Of a stretch of DNA of 64,000 nucleotides, positions 34,703 through 43,401 are shown piece after piece. This DNA comes from Neorhizobium huautlense (GTDB lineage: Bacteria > Pseudomonadota > Alphaproteobacteria > Rhizobiales > Rhizobiaceae): positions 302,724 through 366,723 of the forward strand of contig NZ_PVBM01000002.1 in NCBI RefSeq assembly GCF_002968575.1, read 5' to 3'. Every line of letters begins with the position of its first letter. Within the stretch, counting starts at the first letter, position 1. Below the pieces are notes generated by a model, which was not told where the DNA came from, ran no database searches, and saw only the letters and a program-made list of their open reading frames with translations. A program made the position numbers and the translations under genes.

Positions 34703-35806
34703 ATGAAGACCTCTTTCATTTCCACTTTGTCCATTCAGACGACCATGCGAAACGCCATTTCAGGCGTCCAGCGCGAGATGGTGAAAGCGAACCAGGAAGC
34801 CGTCACGCAGAAGCATGCGGATCTCGGCGTCGCGCTGGGAGCCAATACGTCCCGCGCCCTCGATCTGTCTCGCGACATCACCCGCATCGAATCGCTCTAC
34901 AACACGGCAGCGCTCGCCACTCAGCGGCTGGAAAGCGCCGAACTGGCCCTGTCGAAGATGAACGAGCTGGGGCTCGATATCCAGGGCGCAATTCTGACCC
35001 TTGGCAACTCCACGGACGCGACGAGCCTCGCCACGGCCCGCACGACCATGCAGTCCGCCCTCGACGCCTTCACCAATTTTGCGAATACCTCGGTCCAGGG
35101 TGAGTATATCTTTGCCGGCATCAACACCGACGTGAAGCCGATGGAGGATTATTTCGCAGCAGGATCGCCCGCCAAGGCGGCATTCGATACCGAGCTGAAC
35201 CACTACATGACGACAAACGGCATCGCGAGCCTGTCGGTCATGACAGAGACCGAGATGAATACCTTCCTCGACGACCTCGGGAAGAAGTTCGATGGCACCG
35301 CTCCACTCACCAGCCCGCCGCATCCGCTGGCTCTTGCCGGCCAGGATTTCTGGACGACCTTTTTCTCGGACGCCAGCGACGAAAACATGAAGAGCCGCAT
35401 CAGCCAGAGCGAAGTGGTGGAAAGCTCCACCAACGCCAATAAGGCAGGCATGCGCAAGTTCGCCTTCGCCTCCATCGTGTCGCTGGAGCTGCTGCAGCCG
35501 AACATGGACGACAAGGCCCGCCAGGCGGTTGGCGCGCGGACACGGTCTGTCATCAGCGAAGCGATGAACGGTGTAGATAGTATTAACCAGCAGCGGACTA
35601 CAATCGGTATTTATACCGAACGCGTCTCCAAGGCTGAGGAAAGGTTGCAGGCGCAGAAAGATATTCTGACGAAAGGCCTGATCGGCCTCGAGAATGTCGA
35701 TCCGGAGGAAGCTGCAACTCGTCTCAACGCACTGAAGACGCTTCTGGAAACCGCATATACGGTAACGGCAAAGATACAGCAGTTGAGCCTTGCCAACTTC
35801 CTTTGA
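34703..35806 (+). CDS. flgL: Hook-filament junction protein FlgL (HAP3)
   Basis: The 367-residue protein has a flagellin-like N-terminus (MKTSFISTLSIQTTMRNAIS), the motif YIFAGINTDVKPMEDY typical of FlgL, and a flagellin-type C-terminus (RLNALKTLLETAYTVTAKIQ, ending LSLANFL). It forms the second junction ring that accepts flagellin. It lies between flgK and flaF. Confidence 0.92.
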   Translation: MKTSFISTLSIQTTMRNAISGVQREMVKANQEAVTQKHADLGVALGANTSRALDLSRDITRIESLYNTAALATQRLESAELALSKMNELGLDIQGAILTLGNSTDATSLATARTTMQSALDAFTNFANTSVQGEYIFAGINTDVKPMEDYFAAGSPAKAAFDTELNHYMTTNGIASLSVMTETEMNTFLDDLGKKFDGTAPLTSPPHPLALAGQDFWTTFFSDASDENMKSRISQSEVVESSTNANKAGMRKFAFASIVSLELLQPNMDDKARQAVGARTRSVISEAMNGVDSINQQRTTIGIYTERVSKAEERLQAQKDILTKGLIGLENVDPEEAATRLNALKTLLETAYTVTAKIQQLSLANFL

Positions 35807-35841
35807 TGACTAAAGGAAGGCTCATGAAGAAGGATACATGA

Positions 35842-36189
35842 ATGTACCAGTTTTCATATGCCGAGATCATGGAGGATGGCGTTGCAAACGCCAAGGATCG
35901 TGAACGGCAGGCCCTCGATCGTTCGATCGAATTGTTGGCGGCGGCCCGCGACGATGGGCATTATACGCGCACGACGGTCGAGGCTCTCTTTTATACCCGG
36001 CGTGTGTGGATCAGGTTCATTGAGGACCTGAAACAACCGGACAACGAATTGGCGACGGAACTGCGCGCCGACCTGATCTCTATCGCTATCTGGATATTGA
36101 AGGAATGCGAAAAGATCCGGAAACGCGAGTCGACGAATTTCCAGGGCATTATAGACGTGACCACCATCATCAGGGATGGACTTAAATGA
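35842..36189 (+). CDS. flaF: Flagellin assembly/secretion regulator FlaF
   Basis: The 115-residue protein contains [20 protein letters not shown] and [20 protein letters not shown], FlaF family signatures. In Caulobacter FlaF is needed for flagellin translation and secretion and acts opposite FlbT. The flaF-flbT pair is coupled here by an ATGA overlap. Its likely targets in this window are the four flagellin mRNAs or proteins. Confidence 0.93.
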   Translation: MYQFSYAEIMEDGVANAKDRERQALDRSIELLAAARDDGHYTRTTVEALFYTRRVWIRFIEDLKQPDNELATELRADLISIAIWILKECEKIRKRESTNFQGIIDVTTIIRDGLK

Positions 36190-36635
36190 AAAGTACGCTT
36201 CGCATCTCTCTGAAGTCCGGCGAAAGGATCTTCATCAACGGCGCCGTGCTGCGCGTTGATCGAAAGGTCGCGCTGGAATTCCTCAACGACGTCACGTTCT
36301 TGCTGGAAAACCACGTTCTTCAGCCGGAGGATGCGACCACGCCGCTCAGGCAGCTCTACTTCATAGCTCAGATGATGCTGATCAACCCCGAAGGCAAGGA
36401 GCAGTCGATGACGCTGTTCCGCAAATCGGTGGCCATGCTGCTGACCTGCTTCCATGACGATGAGGTGTTGGCGGAACTGAAGCGGATTGACGGCATGGTC
36501 GCGTCAGGCCGCGCCTTCGATGCACTCAAAGCGATCCGCGCCCTCTATCCGGTGGAAGACCGCATTCTGAACAATCAGGAAATCGCGCCGGCAACCGTCG
36601 AACGCATCCGCAAGGAGATCGCGCCATGGCGGTAG
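36186..36635 (+). CDS. flbT: Flagellin post-transcriptional repressor FlbT
   Basis: The 149-residue protein starts [20 protein letters not shown] and contains [20 protein letters not shown], both FlbT signatures. In Caulobacter FlbT binds the 5' leader of flagellin mRNA and promotes its turnover when the hook is incomplete. The four flagellin genes here have a shared, structured leader that could be its target. It overlaps flgD by 10 bases. Confidence 0.94.
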   Translation: MKSTLRISLKSGERIFINGAVLRVDRKVALEFLNDVTFLLENHVLQPEDATTPLRQLYFIAQMMLINPEGKEQSMTLFRKSVAMLLTCFHDDEVLAELKRIDGMVASGRAFDALKAIRALYPVEDRILNNQEIAPATVERIRKEIAPWR

Positions 36636-37111
36636 ATCCAATTTCCTCGGCAACCGCCAATCCTTGGGCGAATGCGGGTTCGTCGACAAATGCCTCCGAT
36701 AAGGCCAGCCTCAACTACAACAACTTCCTGCAGCTCCTAATTGCGCAGATGAAGTATCAGGATCCGACCGATCCGATGGATGCGAGCGAACAGATCGCCC
36801 AGCTCGCAACGTTCTCGCAGGTCGAACAGTCGATCCAGACGAATACCCACCTGAAGAGCATGCTTCAGGCGGAAGCCCTGACCCGCGCCACCGACCTCAT
36901 CGGCAAATATGTCAAGAGCGCCGACGACACGATGACCGGCAAGGTCAAGGAAGTCGAAGTCTACGCAGATGGCGTCGTTGCCATCACCGACAAGAACGAA
37001 AAGATCCTGCTCCAGGCCGGCGTCGTGTTTTCCGACACGCCATTGACGGCCGGCACCAAGGATACGACCGACGGCTCGACGGATAACGACGATACCGATA
37101 AAAGTAGCTGA
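36626..37111 (+). CDS. flgD: Hook-cap assembly protein FlgD
   Basis: The 161-residue protein has the FlgD N-terminal signature [20 protein letters not shown] followed by [20 protein letters not shown]. It is shorter than E. coli FlgD (231), lacking most of the C-terminal beta domain, which is usual in rhizobia. FlgD caps the growing hook. It overlaps flbT upstream. Confidence 0.93.
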   Translation: MAVDPISSATANPWANAGSSTNASDKASLNYNNFLQLLIAQMKYQDPTDPMDASEQIAQLATFSQVEQSIQTNTHLKSMLQAEALTRATDLIGKYVKSADDTMTGKVKEVEVYADGVVAITDKNEKILLQAGVVFSDTPLTAGTKDTTDGSTDNDDTDKSS

Positions 37112-37140
37112 TCGAGTCACACGCGAATCGGACGAGCGCG

Positions 37141-37407
37141 ATGAATGAGGCGGATGCCCTTGATATCATGCAGGCGGCTATCTGGACGGTCCTGATCGCC
37201 TCCGGTCCGGCCGTGCTGGTAGCCATGGTCGTGGGTGTGGCGATCGCCTTTCTCCAGGCACTGACGCAGATCCAGGAAATGACGCTGACATTCGTACCGA
37301 AGATCGTTGCCATCCTGGTAACGATCGGCATCACCGCGCCATTCATCGGTAGCCAGATCAATCTTTTTGCCAATCTGGTTTTTTCGAGGGTCCAGTCCGG
37401 TTTCTGA
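37141..37407 (+). CDS. fliQ: Flagellar export gate protein FliQ
   Basis: The 88-residue protein has two membrane segments (about residues 16-40 and 54-74). Motifs are AVLVAMVVGVAIAFLQALTQ and QEMTLTFVPKI, diagnostic for FliQ. FliQ joins FliP and FliR in the export gate. Confidence 0.95.
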   Translation: MNEADALDIMQAAIWTVLIASGPAVLVAMVVGVAIAFLQALTQIQEMTLTFVPKIVAILVTIGITAPFIGSQINLFANLVFSRVQSGF

Positions 37408-37525
37408 CCGGCTGCATCCGCTTTCGGTTTGCCGCCCCACCTTCGCGCAAGCTTCGCCGTTTAGTCATGACGTGAAACTGGCAGGAGCATGTCCTGCCGC
37501 CATCTCATGAAGAGACGGGACCTCC

Positions 37526-39613
37526 ATGGCGCAACCACCTGCTTTATCCATTCCGAAGGTAACCCCGAGCGGCCGCGATGTCGGCTTTGCTCTCGGCATC
37601 GTCGCCATCCTCTGTATCCTGTTCCTGCCGATACCGCCGTTCCTGATCGACGTGGGGCTGGCATTTTCGATCGCCTTCTCGGTGCTGATCCTGATGGTCT
37701 CGCTGTGGATCCAGCGGCCGTTGGATTTCTCCTCCTTCCCGACCATCTTGCTGATCGCCACCATGGTGCGTTTGTCGCTGAATATCGCGACGACGCGCGT
37801 GATCCTCTCACATGGGCATGAAGGCCACGGGGCGGCAGGCAATGTCATCCAGGGGTTCTCCAGCCTCGTCATGTCGGGCGATTTCGTCATCGGCGTGATC
37901 GTCTTCATGATCCTGGTAACGGTGAACTTCATCGTCATCACCAAGGGTGCTACCCGTATCGCGGAAGTCGGCGCCCGCTTCACCCTCGACGCCATTCCCG
38001 GCAAGCAGATGTCGATCGACGCTGACCTGTCGGCGGGCATCATTGATGAAAAAGAGGCGCAGCGCCGCCGCTCGGAGCTCGAGGAAGAAAGCTCCTTCTT
38101 CGGTGCCATGGACGGTGCGTCCAAATTTGTGCGCGGCGATGCGATCGCCGGTCTCATCATCACCGCGATCAATATTTTCGGCGGCGTCATCATCGGCTAC
38201 TTCCGCCACGGGATGGAAATCGGCGAGGCGGCGGACGTTTTCGTCAAGCTGTCGGTTGGCGACGGTATCGTATCCCAGATCCCGGCACTCATCGTTTCGC
38301 TTGCAGCAGGCCTTCTGGTCACCCGCGGCGGTACGGCAGGATCGACCGACAAGGCCGTCGTCGATCAGCTGGCTGGTTATCCGCGCGCTCTTTCAGTGTC
38401 TGCCGGCCTTATGGCGCTTCTCGCCATTGTTCCCGGCCTGCCGCTTTTGCCATTCATGACGCTCGGTGCTCTTATGGGCTTCGGCGCCTGGCTCGTGCCG
38501 CGGCGCATCGAGGCGGAAAACAAGGCTCGTCGTGAAGACGAGGAGAAGAAGGTTGTCCAGACCAAGGAAGCGGAGAAGGATTCCGTCAAGTCGGTCCTCA
38601 AGACTGCGGAAATCGAGCTCGCCCTCGGCAAGCAGGTTTCCACGCGTCTCCTCGGTGCCCATCAGGAACTCGCCTTCCGCGTCGGCAAGATGCGCAAGAA
38701 GTTCGCCACCCAGTATGGTTTCGTGGTCCCGGAGATCAAGGTTACCGACGATATCGCCATACCGGAAAAGTCCTATGGCATCCGCATTCACGGTACGACG
38801 ATCGCTTCAAACACGCTGCGTGTCGGCGACGTCCTGGTGGTTACCGGATCGGGCCGCAAGCCGAGCATTCCGGGGGACGAAATCCGCGAACCAGCCTTCG
38901 GCATGCCGGCGGTTTCGATCCTGGAAACTTTTGCAGAAGACCTGAAACGCGAAGGCTTCCACCCGATCGACAACGTCTCGGTCGTGCTGACGCATCTGTC
39001 GGAGGTCATCCGCAACAATCTGCCGCAGCTTCTGTCCTATAAGGACGTCAAGATCCTGATCGAGCGTCTCGATCCGGAATACAAGAAGCTCGCCGACGAG
39101 ATCTGTTCGTCGCATATGTCCTATTCGGGCCTCCAGGCGGTGCTCAAACTGTTGCTGGCCGAACGCGTGTCGATCCGCAACCTTCATCTCATTCTCGAAG
39201 CCGTGGCGGAACTTGCACCGCACGTCCGAAAGACCGAGCAGATCGTGGAGCACGTACGCGTGCGCATGGCGCAGCAACTGTGCGGCGATCTTGCAGACAA
39301 TGGCGTGTTGCGCGTGCTCCGGCTCGGCAACAAGTGGGACATGCTCTTCCATCAAGCGCTCAAGCGCGATAACAAGGGCGAGGTTATCGAATTCGATATC
39401 GATCCGCGAACGCTCGAAGAGTTTAGCGAGCAGGCCACGAAGGTCATCCGCGAATTCATGGACCGCGGCCTGCCGTTTGTCCTCGTCACCTCGCCGGAGA
39501 CCCGTTCCTATGTGCGCATGATCATCGAGCGGCTGTTCGCCACCTTGCCGGTCCTCTCCCATGTGGAGCTCGCCAAGGGGCTTGAGATCAAGATCCTCGG
39601 CGCCATTTCGTGA
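37526..39613 (+). CDS. flhA: Flagellar export apparatus protein FlhA
   Basis: The 695-residue protein is full length. About eight membrane segments lie in residues 15-320. The FHIPEP-family stretch between them includes [20 protein letters not shown] and [21 protein letters not shown] cytoplasmic C-terminal domain (about 340-695) docks export chaperones. It couples proton flow to export. It starts 118 bases after fliQ. Confidence 0.97.
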   Translation: MAQPPALSIPKVTPSGRDVGFALGIVAILCILFLPIPPFLIDVGLAFSIAFSVLILMVSLWIQRPLDFSSFPTILLIATMVRLSLNIATTRVILSHGHEGHGAAGNVIQGFSSLVMSGDFVIGVIVFMILVTVNFIVITKGATRIAEVGARFTLDAIPGKQMSIDADLSAGIIDEKEAQRRRSELEEESSFFGAMDGASKFVRGDAIAGLIITAINIFGGVIIGYFRHGMEIGEAADVFVKLSVGDGIVSQIPALIVSLAAGLLVTRGGTAGSTDKAVVDQLAGYPRALSVSAGLMALLAIVPGLPLLPFMTLGALMGFGAWLVPRRIEAENKARREDEEKKVVQTKEAEKDSVKSVLKTAEIELALGKQVSTRLLGAHQELAFRVGKMRKKFATQYGFVVPEIKVTDDIAIPEKSYGIRIHGTTIASNTLRVGDVLVVTGSGRKPSIPGDEIREPAFGMPAVSILETFAEDLKREGFHPIDNVSVVLTHLSEVIRNNLPQLLSYKDVKILIERLDPEYKKLADEICSSHMSYSGLQAVLKLLLAERVSIRNLHLILEAVAELAPHVRKTEQIVEHVRVRMAQQLCGDLADNGVLRVLRLGNKWDMLFHQALKRDNKGEVIEFDIDPRTLEEFSEQATKVIREFMDRGLPFVLVTSPETRSYVRMIIERLFATLPVLSHVELAKGLEIKILGAIS

Positions 39614-39686
39614 GGAAGCGTTTCGAGGCGGAACGTTTTATTCCGTCTCGAAAACCCTTAGACTGTCCGCAAAGGACGATTCTCAG

Positions 39687-40439
39687 ATGATAACCGACCC
39701 GCAAGGGACCATACTCGCACTTTTTCTGGCATTCTGCCGAATGGGTGGGTGCGTCATGGTACTTCCGGGCTTTGGAAGCGCGCGCGTGCCGCCTCAGGTG
39801 CGACTGTTTGCAGCCGTCGCCCTGTCCATGGCGATGTTGCCGGTCCTGTGGGATACGATCTATCCGAAAGCCTCATCCCCCAGTGCAACTTTCATCGGGC
39901 TGATCTTCACGGAGGCGATGGTCGGCATCGTTTACGGGTTGATTGCCCGGCTTTATACGCTCGGCATGCAGTTCACGGGCTCGATCCTGACCATGGCGAT
40001 CGGCTTTACGGCACCAGGGGGGCATGATGTCCTGGAAGACACGAACGAAAACCAGCTCACGAACCTGCTGACGCTGAGCGGTCTCCTCTTACTGTTCATG
40101 ATGGACTTCCACCACGTGGTGTTCCGCGCGCTGATCGACTCCTATACGGCTACGCCCGTCGGCGCGGTCATTGATTCGCAAAAGATGCTGATCACGCTGA
40201 CCGACACCCTGCGCGCCTCGACCATAATCATGCTGAGGCTGGCAAGCCCATTTCTGATCTATGGCCTGATGTTCAACGTGGCGGTCGGTCTCGTCAACAA
40301 GCTTGCGCCGCAGATCCCGGTGTATTTCATCTCGACGCCCTTCCTTCTCATGGGCGGGCTTTTCCTTCTCTATCTGTCGATCGCGGCTCTCATCCGGCAA
40401 TACGCGGATGGGTTTGCGCCGATCTTCCTGTCTTTCTAG
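39687..40439 (+). CDS. fliR: Flagellar export gate protein FliR
   Basis: The ATG at 39687 gives 250 residues; a longer frame would overlap flhA. Several hydrophobic segments and CRMGGCVMVLPGFGSARVPP fit the FliR N-terminus. PQIPVYFISTPFLLMGGLFL fits its C-terminal region. FliR completes the FliPQR gate. Confidence 0.94.
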   Translation: MITDPQGTILALFLAFCRMGGCVMVLPGFGSARVPPQVRLFAAVALSMAMLPVLWDTIYPKASSPSATFIGLIFTEAMVGIVYGLIARLYTLGMQFTGSILTMAIGFTAPGGHDVLEDTNENQLTNLLTLSGLLLLFMMDFHHVVFRALIDSYTATPVGAVIDSQKMLITLTDTLRASTIIMLRLASPFLIYGLMFNVAVGLVNKLAPQIPVYFISTPFLLMGGLFLLYLSIAALIRQYADGFAPIFLSF

Positions 40440-40448
40440 GAGAGCGGC

Positions 40449-40850
40449 ATGGCCGGTCCAGTGAAGCGTTCCGAAAAGCTCAAGCGCCTTGTGGCGGTCC
40501 AGCGGCATATCGAGAAGATGGCGGAACATGAACTCGCTGCGACCACTCGGCATCGCGCGGAGGTCAATCAGTCCATGGAAGAAGTGATCGACGCGATCGG
40601 GTCCATGCATCCGATCCACCGTCAGTTCTCGCAGCAATATGCCGAGCGCTTTGGGCGCCTGACAACCAAGGAGCGCCAGCTTGCTGGCGTCCAGCAGCTT
40701 CAGGAAATGAAGGTGCTGAAGGAGCGGACCAAGGCGGACCGCCTGCAAGACAATATGAAGGATGCGCGCGATCATGAGGATCGCGAAGCCGCCGACAACT
40801 CCATTTATGAACTCATCGAGATCACCCTCGGCTCGCAGATGATCAAATAG
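40449..40850 (+). CDS. Putative FliJ-like flagellar export coiled-coil protein
   Basis: This 133-residue, highly charged protein is predicted to be almost entirely coiled coil (LKRLVAVQRHIEKMAEHELA at the N-terminus, LKERTKADRLQDNMKDARDH later), with no signal or membrane segment. Length and layout fit FliJ, the stalk of the FliI ATPase ring. It begins 9 bases after fliR, inside the flagellar operon. Sequence similarity to FliJ cannot be judged well by eye, because coiled coils look alike. Confidence 0.55.
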   Translation: MAGPVKRSEKLKRLVAVQRHIEKMAEHELAATTRHRAEVNQSMEEVIDAIGSMHPIHRQFSQQYAERFGRLTTKERQLAGVQQLQEMKVLKERTKADRLQDNMKDARDHEDREAADNSIYELIEITLGSQMIK

Positions 40851-41008
40851 GCGCCAGCCTCCAGCAAGCTTCGAGAGCCATAGTCTCCTCATGACGCAGA
40901 TGACCCGGCACGAATTCGGTTCGGACGGGATACTGCACCGTTTCAAATTGCAGCCGTCGATGAGCGCGTTCCTGGAATGCGTCTCGTGGCGTTACGAAAG
41001 GAGCTCGC

Positions 41009-41560
41009 GTGGCGATTTCACCTCCGACCGACCTGGTCCTGGACGTCGTACGTGCCGCGGACCCGACTGCCGTGCAAGAAGCCCAGGCCAAACTGAAGGC
41101 GAACAAGGCGGCTTTCGCCGCGACCAGCCTGGCGGAAGTTGGCAAGGGTTTCGGCGCGGCCATGAAGATGATCGATACGCCGGCCACTGAAGCCGGTCTC
41201 GGGAATGCCGAAGCGCCGAAGCGTGCGGCCGAGATGCCCGACGAATATCGCAAGTTCGAAGCCTCCATTCTGCAGAACTTCGTAAATTCCATGCTGCCGA
41301 AGGAAACCGAAGAGGTTTACGGCAAGGGCTCTGCCGGTGAATTCTGGAAGAGCATGATGGCGGAAAAGATCGCCGACGAGATGTCCCAGAAGGGCGGCAT
41401 CGGCATTGCCGAACAGATGTATTCGCAGGCGCTCGACCGGGCTGAGCGGCAGGGCGCGGTAAACGCGACCACCGACGAAAATGACCGGAGCCGCGCAATG
41501 AGCATGATTACGGATTTCGAACGTGAGGTTCTCGGCGTCGGCAAGACGAACGAGGCCTGA
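41009..41560 (+). CDS. flgJ: FlgJ-like rod-binding protein (single domain)
   Basis: The GTG at 41009 has AAAGGAG just upstream. The 183-residue protein has the rod-binding signature FEASILQNFVNSMLPKETEE followed by FWKSMMAEKIADEMSQKGGI and GIAEQMYSQAL. There is no C-terminal muramidase as in E. coli FlgJ, so only the rod-scaffold function is present (as in Caulobacter CheL). The missing enzyme activity may come from the transglycosylase at 30163. Confidence 0.82.
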   Translation: MAISPPTDLVLDVVRAADPTAVQEAQAKLKANKAAFAATSLAEVGKGFGAAMKMIDTPATEAGLGNAEAPKRAAEMPDEYRKFEASILQNFVNSMLPKETEEVYGKGSAGEFWKSMMAEKIADEMSQKGGIGIAEQMYSQALDRAERQGAVNATTDENDRSRAMSMITDFEREVLGVGKTNEA

Positions 41561-41562
41561 CA

Positions 41563-41952
41563 ATGAATCAGACTGGGGCAGAAGATATGGAAGTCGTTTC
41601 GAATGATTATCGCATCAAGACCGTGCTTGGCCGGTTGGAAATGATAATCGACAACGAGAATCAGCGGATCGGTCGTGATCCCGAATTCGACCTCAAGGTG
41701 TCGAATGCTCACAAGAGCCGCTGCCTTTACGAGCTGACGATGCTGTTCCGCGGCACGGATCCGAGAGAACTTGCGATCGGCTACATCGACCAGATGCATG
41801 GATTGAAAGCCAAGCTGGCGCTGAACGCGCGGCGGGTCGAGGCGCATCTGCATGCGGTGCGGACGGTTGCTGATCTCCTGAAGAATGCGGCGCGCGATGC
41901 GGATGGCGACGGCACCTACACTCAGGAACAGTTCACCTACGGCGAAGTCTGA
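41563..41952 (+). CDS. FlgN-like flagellar chaperone candidate
   Basis: The 129-residue helical protein (RLEMIIDNENQRIGRDPEFD; LALNARRVEAHLHAVRTVAD) starts 2 bases after flgJ and overlaps the next gene by one base. Size and helical content resemble FlgN, the FlgK/FlgL export chaperone, and conserved proteins at this place in rhizobia. Assignment is tentative. Confidence 0.5.
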   Translation: MNQTGAEDMEVVSNDYRIKTVLGRLEMIIDNENQRIGRDPEFDLKVSNAHKSRCLYELTMLFRGTDPRELAIGYIDQMHGLKAKLALNARRVEAHLHAVRTVADLLKNAARDADGDGTYTQEQFTYGEV

Positions 41953-42491
41953 TGGTCAAACTCCTTCTTACCGGTCTATGGGTCTGCATCGTCACGCTCG
42001 GGGCGGTGTATTTCTCTGTGCAGATGTCGGCTGCGCCTGCGCCGGTCGACGAGGAAGCCAGGAAGAAGGAACTTCTCGAACTGGTCCGGGGCGAATCGAT
42101 CACCATTCCGGTCATTTCGGAGGGAGCGATAAGCGGCTACTTCCTCAGCCGTGTCTCGTTCATGATGGACAAGGAGAAGATCAAGGGCGTTAAGCTTCCA
42201 ATGACGGAGCTGACCACCGACGAGCTTTTTACGCTGCTGATCGGCAACAAGATGGTCGATCTCAGCAAACCGGGCGCCTTCGAACTCGAAAAATTTCGTT
42301 CGACGATCAAGGACGACCTGAACAAGAGACTGGGTGATGGCCTTGTGGCGGAAGTGCTGGTCGAGCAACTCGACTACCTTTCTAAAGAAGACATCCGCAA
42401 CAACGCCTCCCGTGGCAACAAGAACCCAAATCCCGGCAAGAAGATTGTCGAAGGGGTGAAGGTCGAGGAGCCGAAATCTGCGGGCCATTAG
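41952..42491 (+). CDS. Single-pass membrane protein with FliL-like periplasmic layout
   Basis: The 179-residue protein has an N-terminal membrane anchor (LLLTGLWVCIVTLGAVYFSV) and a periplasmic domain (about residues 45-150). The end of that domain (FELEKFRSTIKDDLNKRLGD, then GLVAEVLVEQLDYLSKEDIR) resembles the C-terminal helix-strand of FliL. The tail is Lys/Asn/Pro-rich. It is the last gene before a terminator, so it closes the flagellar operon. It may be a second FliL-type stator accessory; the true fliL is at 8266. Confidence 0.6.
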   Translation: MVKLLLTGLWVCIVTLGAVYFSVQMSAAPAPVDEEARKKELLELVRGESITIPVISEGAISGYFLSRVSFMMDKEKIKGVKLPMTELTTDELFTLLIGNKMVDLSKPGAFELEKFRSTIKDDLNKRLGDGLVAEVLVEQLDYLSKEDIRNNASRGNKNPNPGKKIVEGVKVEEPKSAGH

Positions 42492-42518
42492 CCAATTCGG
42501 TTAAAATTATTGAAGAAG

Positions 42519-42544
42519 AAGCCGGCCGACATGCCGGCTTTTTT
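42519..42544 (+). terminator. Terminator closing the flgE-fliR flagellar operon
   Basis: An 8-bp stem AAGCCGGC/GCCGGCTT (42519-42526 with 42533-42540), loop CGACAT, is followed by TTTT. Confidence 0.92.
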
Positions 42545-42663
42545 GTTCCACGATTCCCGAAAACGCACGGATCTCTCGCATTTTAGCGATCAATTTAAAG
42601 GTGGGTTCAGAGCGCTCTGTTTAACGTTGGAAGAGATTGGCCTTCCCATTGTTGAGCGCAGTA

Positions 42664-43317
42664 ATGAACGCATCGGGAGAATTCCAGATATCGCCTCGGC
42701 CCGGGAACCTGCTCGGGCTGCAGGTGTGTGACCTTGGCTGGGACGCAGCGCTCAGCCTTGTCGAAGGGATAGTCTCGTTGCGAGGCAACCGGACTGCACT
42801 TGCCTTTCTCGATGGTCGCAGCTTCTTGCGCCAGCTCATCGATCCGGCCTACCGAAGCGAGCTCGGCCATCGTCTGATGTTACCGAGTGGCGGCCGTGTT
42901 TTCGGGATGTTGGCGAGCGGAATATGCGAGAGGTCTGCGCCTGAACGGTTTTCGGCAACCACCTTCCTTCCTGCGCTCCTGACTTTCCTCGAAAAGAGTT
43001 ACCGGATCGGTATTGCCGGCGAGGACATTGCCCGCCTGAGGGTATTGCGAGAGCACTTTGCCCGCCATGCGCCATGGCATGAGATCATTGTGGTTAGTCC
43101 GGGACAGGAAGTACTTCCGGCTCTGGACTTCATTATCGTGGATGCAGCGACCGCGGCGCAGGAAATCCGGATCGCGCGCTGGCTTGCAGCGGGTCATGCT
43201 GGACTGACGATATTCGCAGGAGCCGGTCTCACCGATTTTCTCAAGAACAAACCAGTTCGGGACAGGCGCAGGAGCAGCGGGCTGCTGCCTCAGTCCCTCA
43301 TCGGCATCAGAAGTTAA
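42664..43317 (+). CDS. Degenerate WecG/TagA/CpsF-like protein
   Basis: I prefer the ATG at 42664 (217 residues); a TTG at 42637 is also possible. The layout follows GT26 enzymes: FLDGRSFLRQLIDPAYRSEL resembles their early helix, PERFSATTFLPALLTFLEKS the 'R-x-x-G-x-D-L-x-P' helix, and DFIIVDAATAAQEIRIARWL the 'G-x-P-x-Q-E' region. The usual catalytic Asp segment (A-D-G) reads LPSGGRV here and the G-x-P motif is lost. The protein may be inactive or act on another substrate. The neighbour is a Wzz-type gene, so a surface polysaccharide role is likely. Confidence 0.6.
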   Translation: MNASGEFQISPRPGNLLGLQVCDLGWDAALSLVEGIVSLRGNRTALAFLDGRSFLRQLIDPAYRSELGHRLMLPSGGRVFGMLASGICERSAPERFSATTFLPALLTFLEKSYRIGIAGEDIARLRVLREHFARHAPWHEIIVVSPGQEVLPALDFIIVDAATAAQEIRIARWLAAGHAGLTIFAGAGLTDFLKNKPVRDRRRSSGLLPQSLIGIRS

Positions 43318-43401
43318 CTCTTTATTTGCCGTAAAAATTTAGACTGCCTTAATCAACGGCAACCTCGGGGATGCCGAGAGCACGGTTATTGCGGTCGCCC
43401 C

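Noticed and set aside
40891..41190. Plus-strand frame upstream of and overlapping the FlgJ-like gene
   Set aside because: The GTG at 41009 has a better ribosome site and yields the recognisable rod-binding protein; the other frame has no features.
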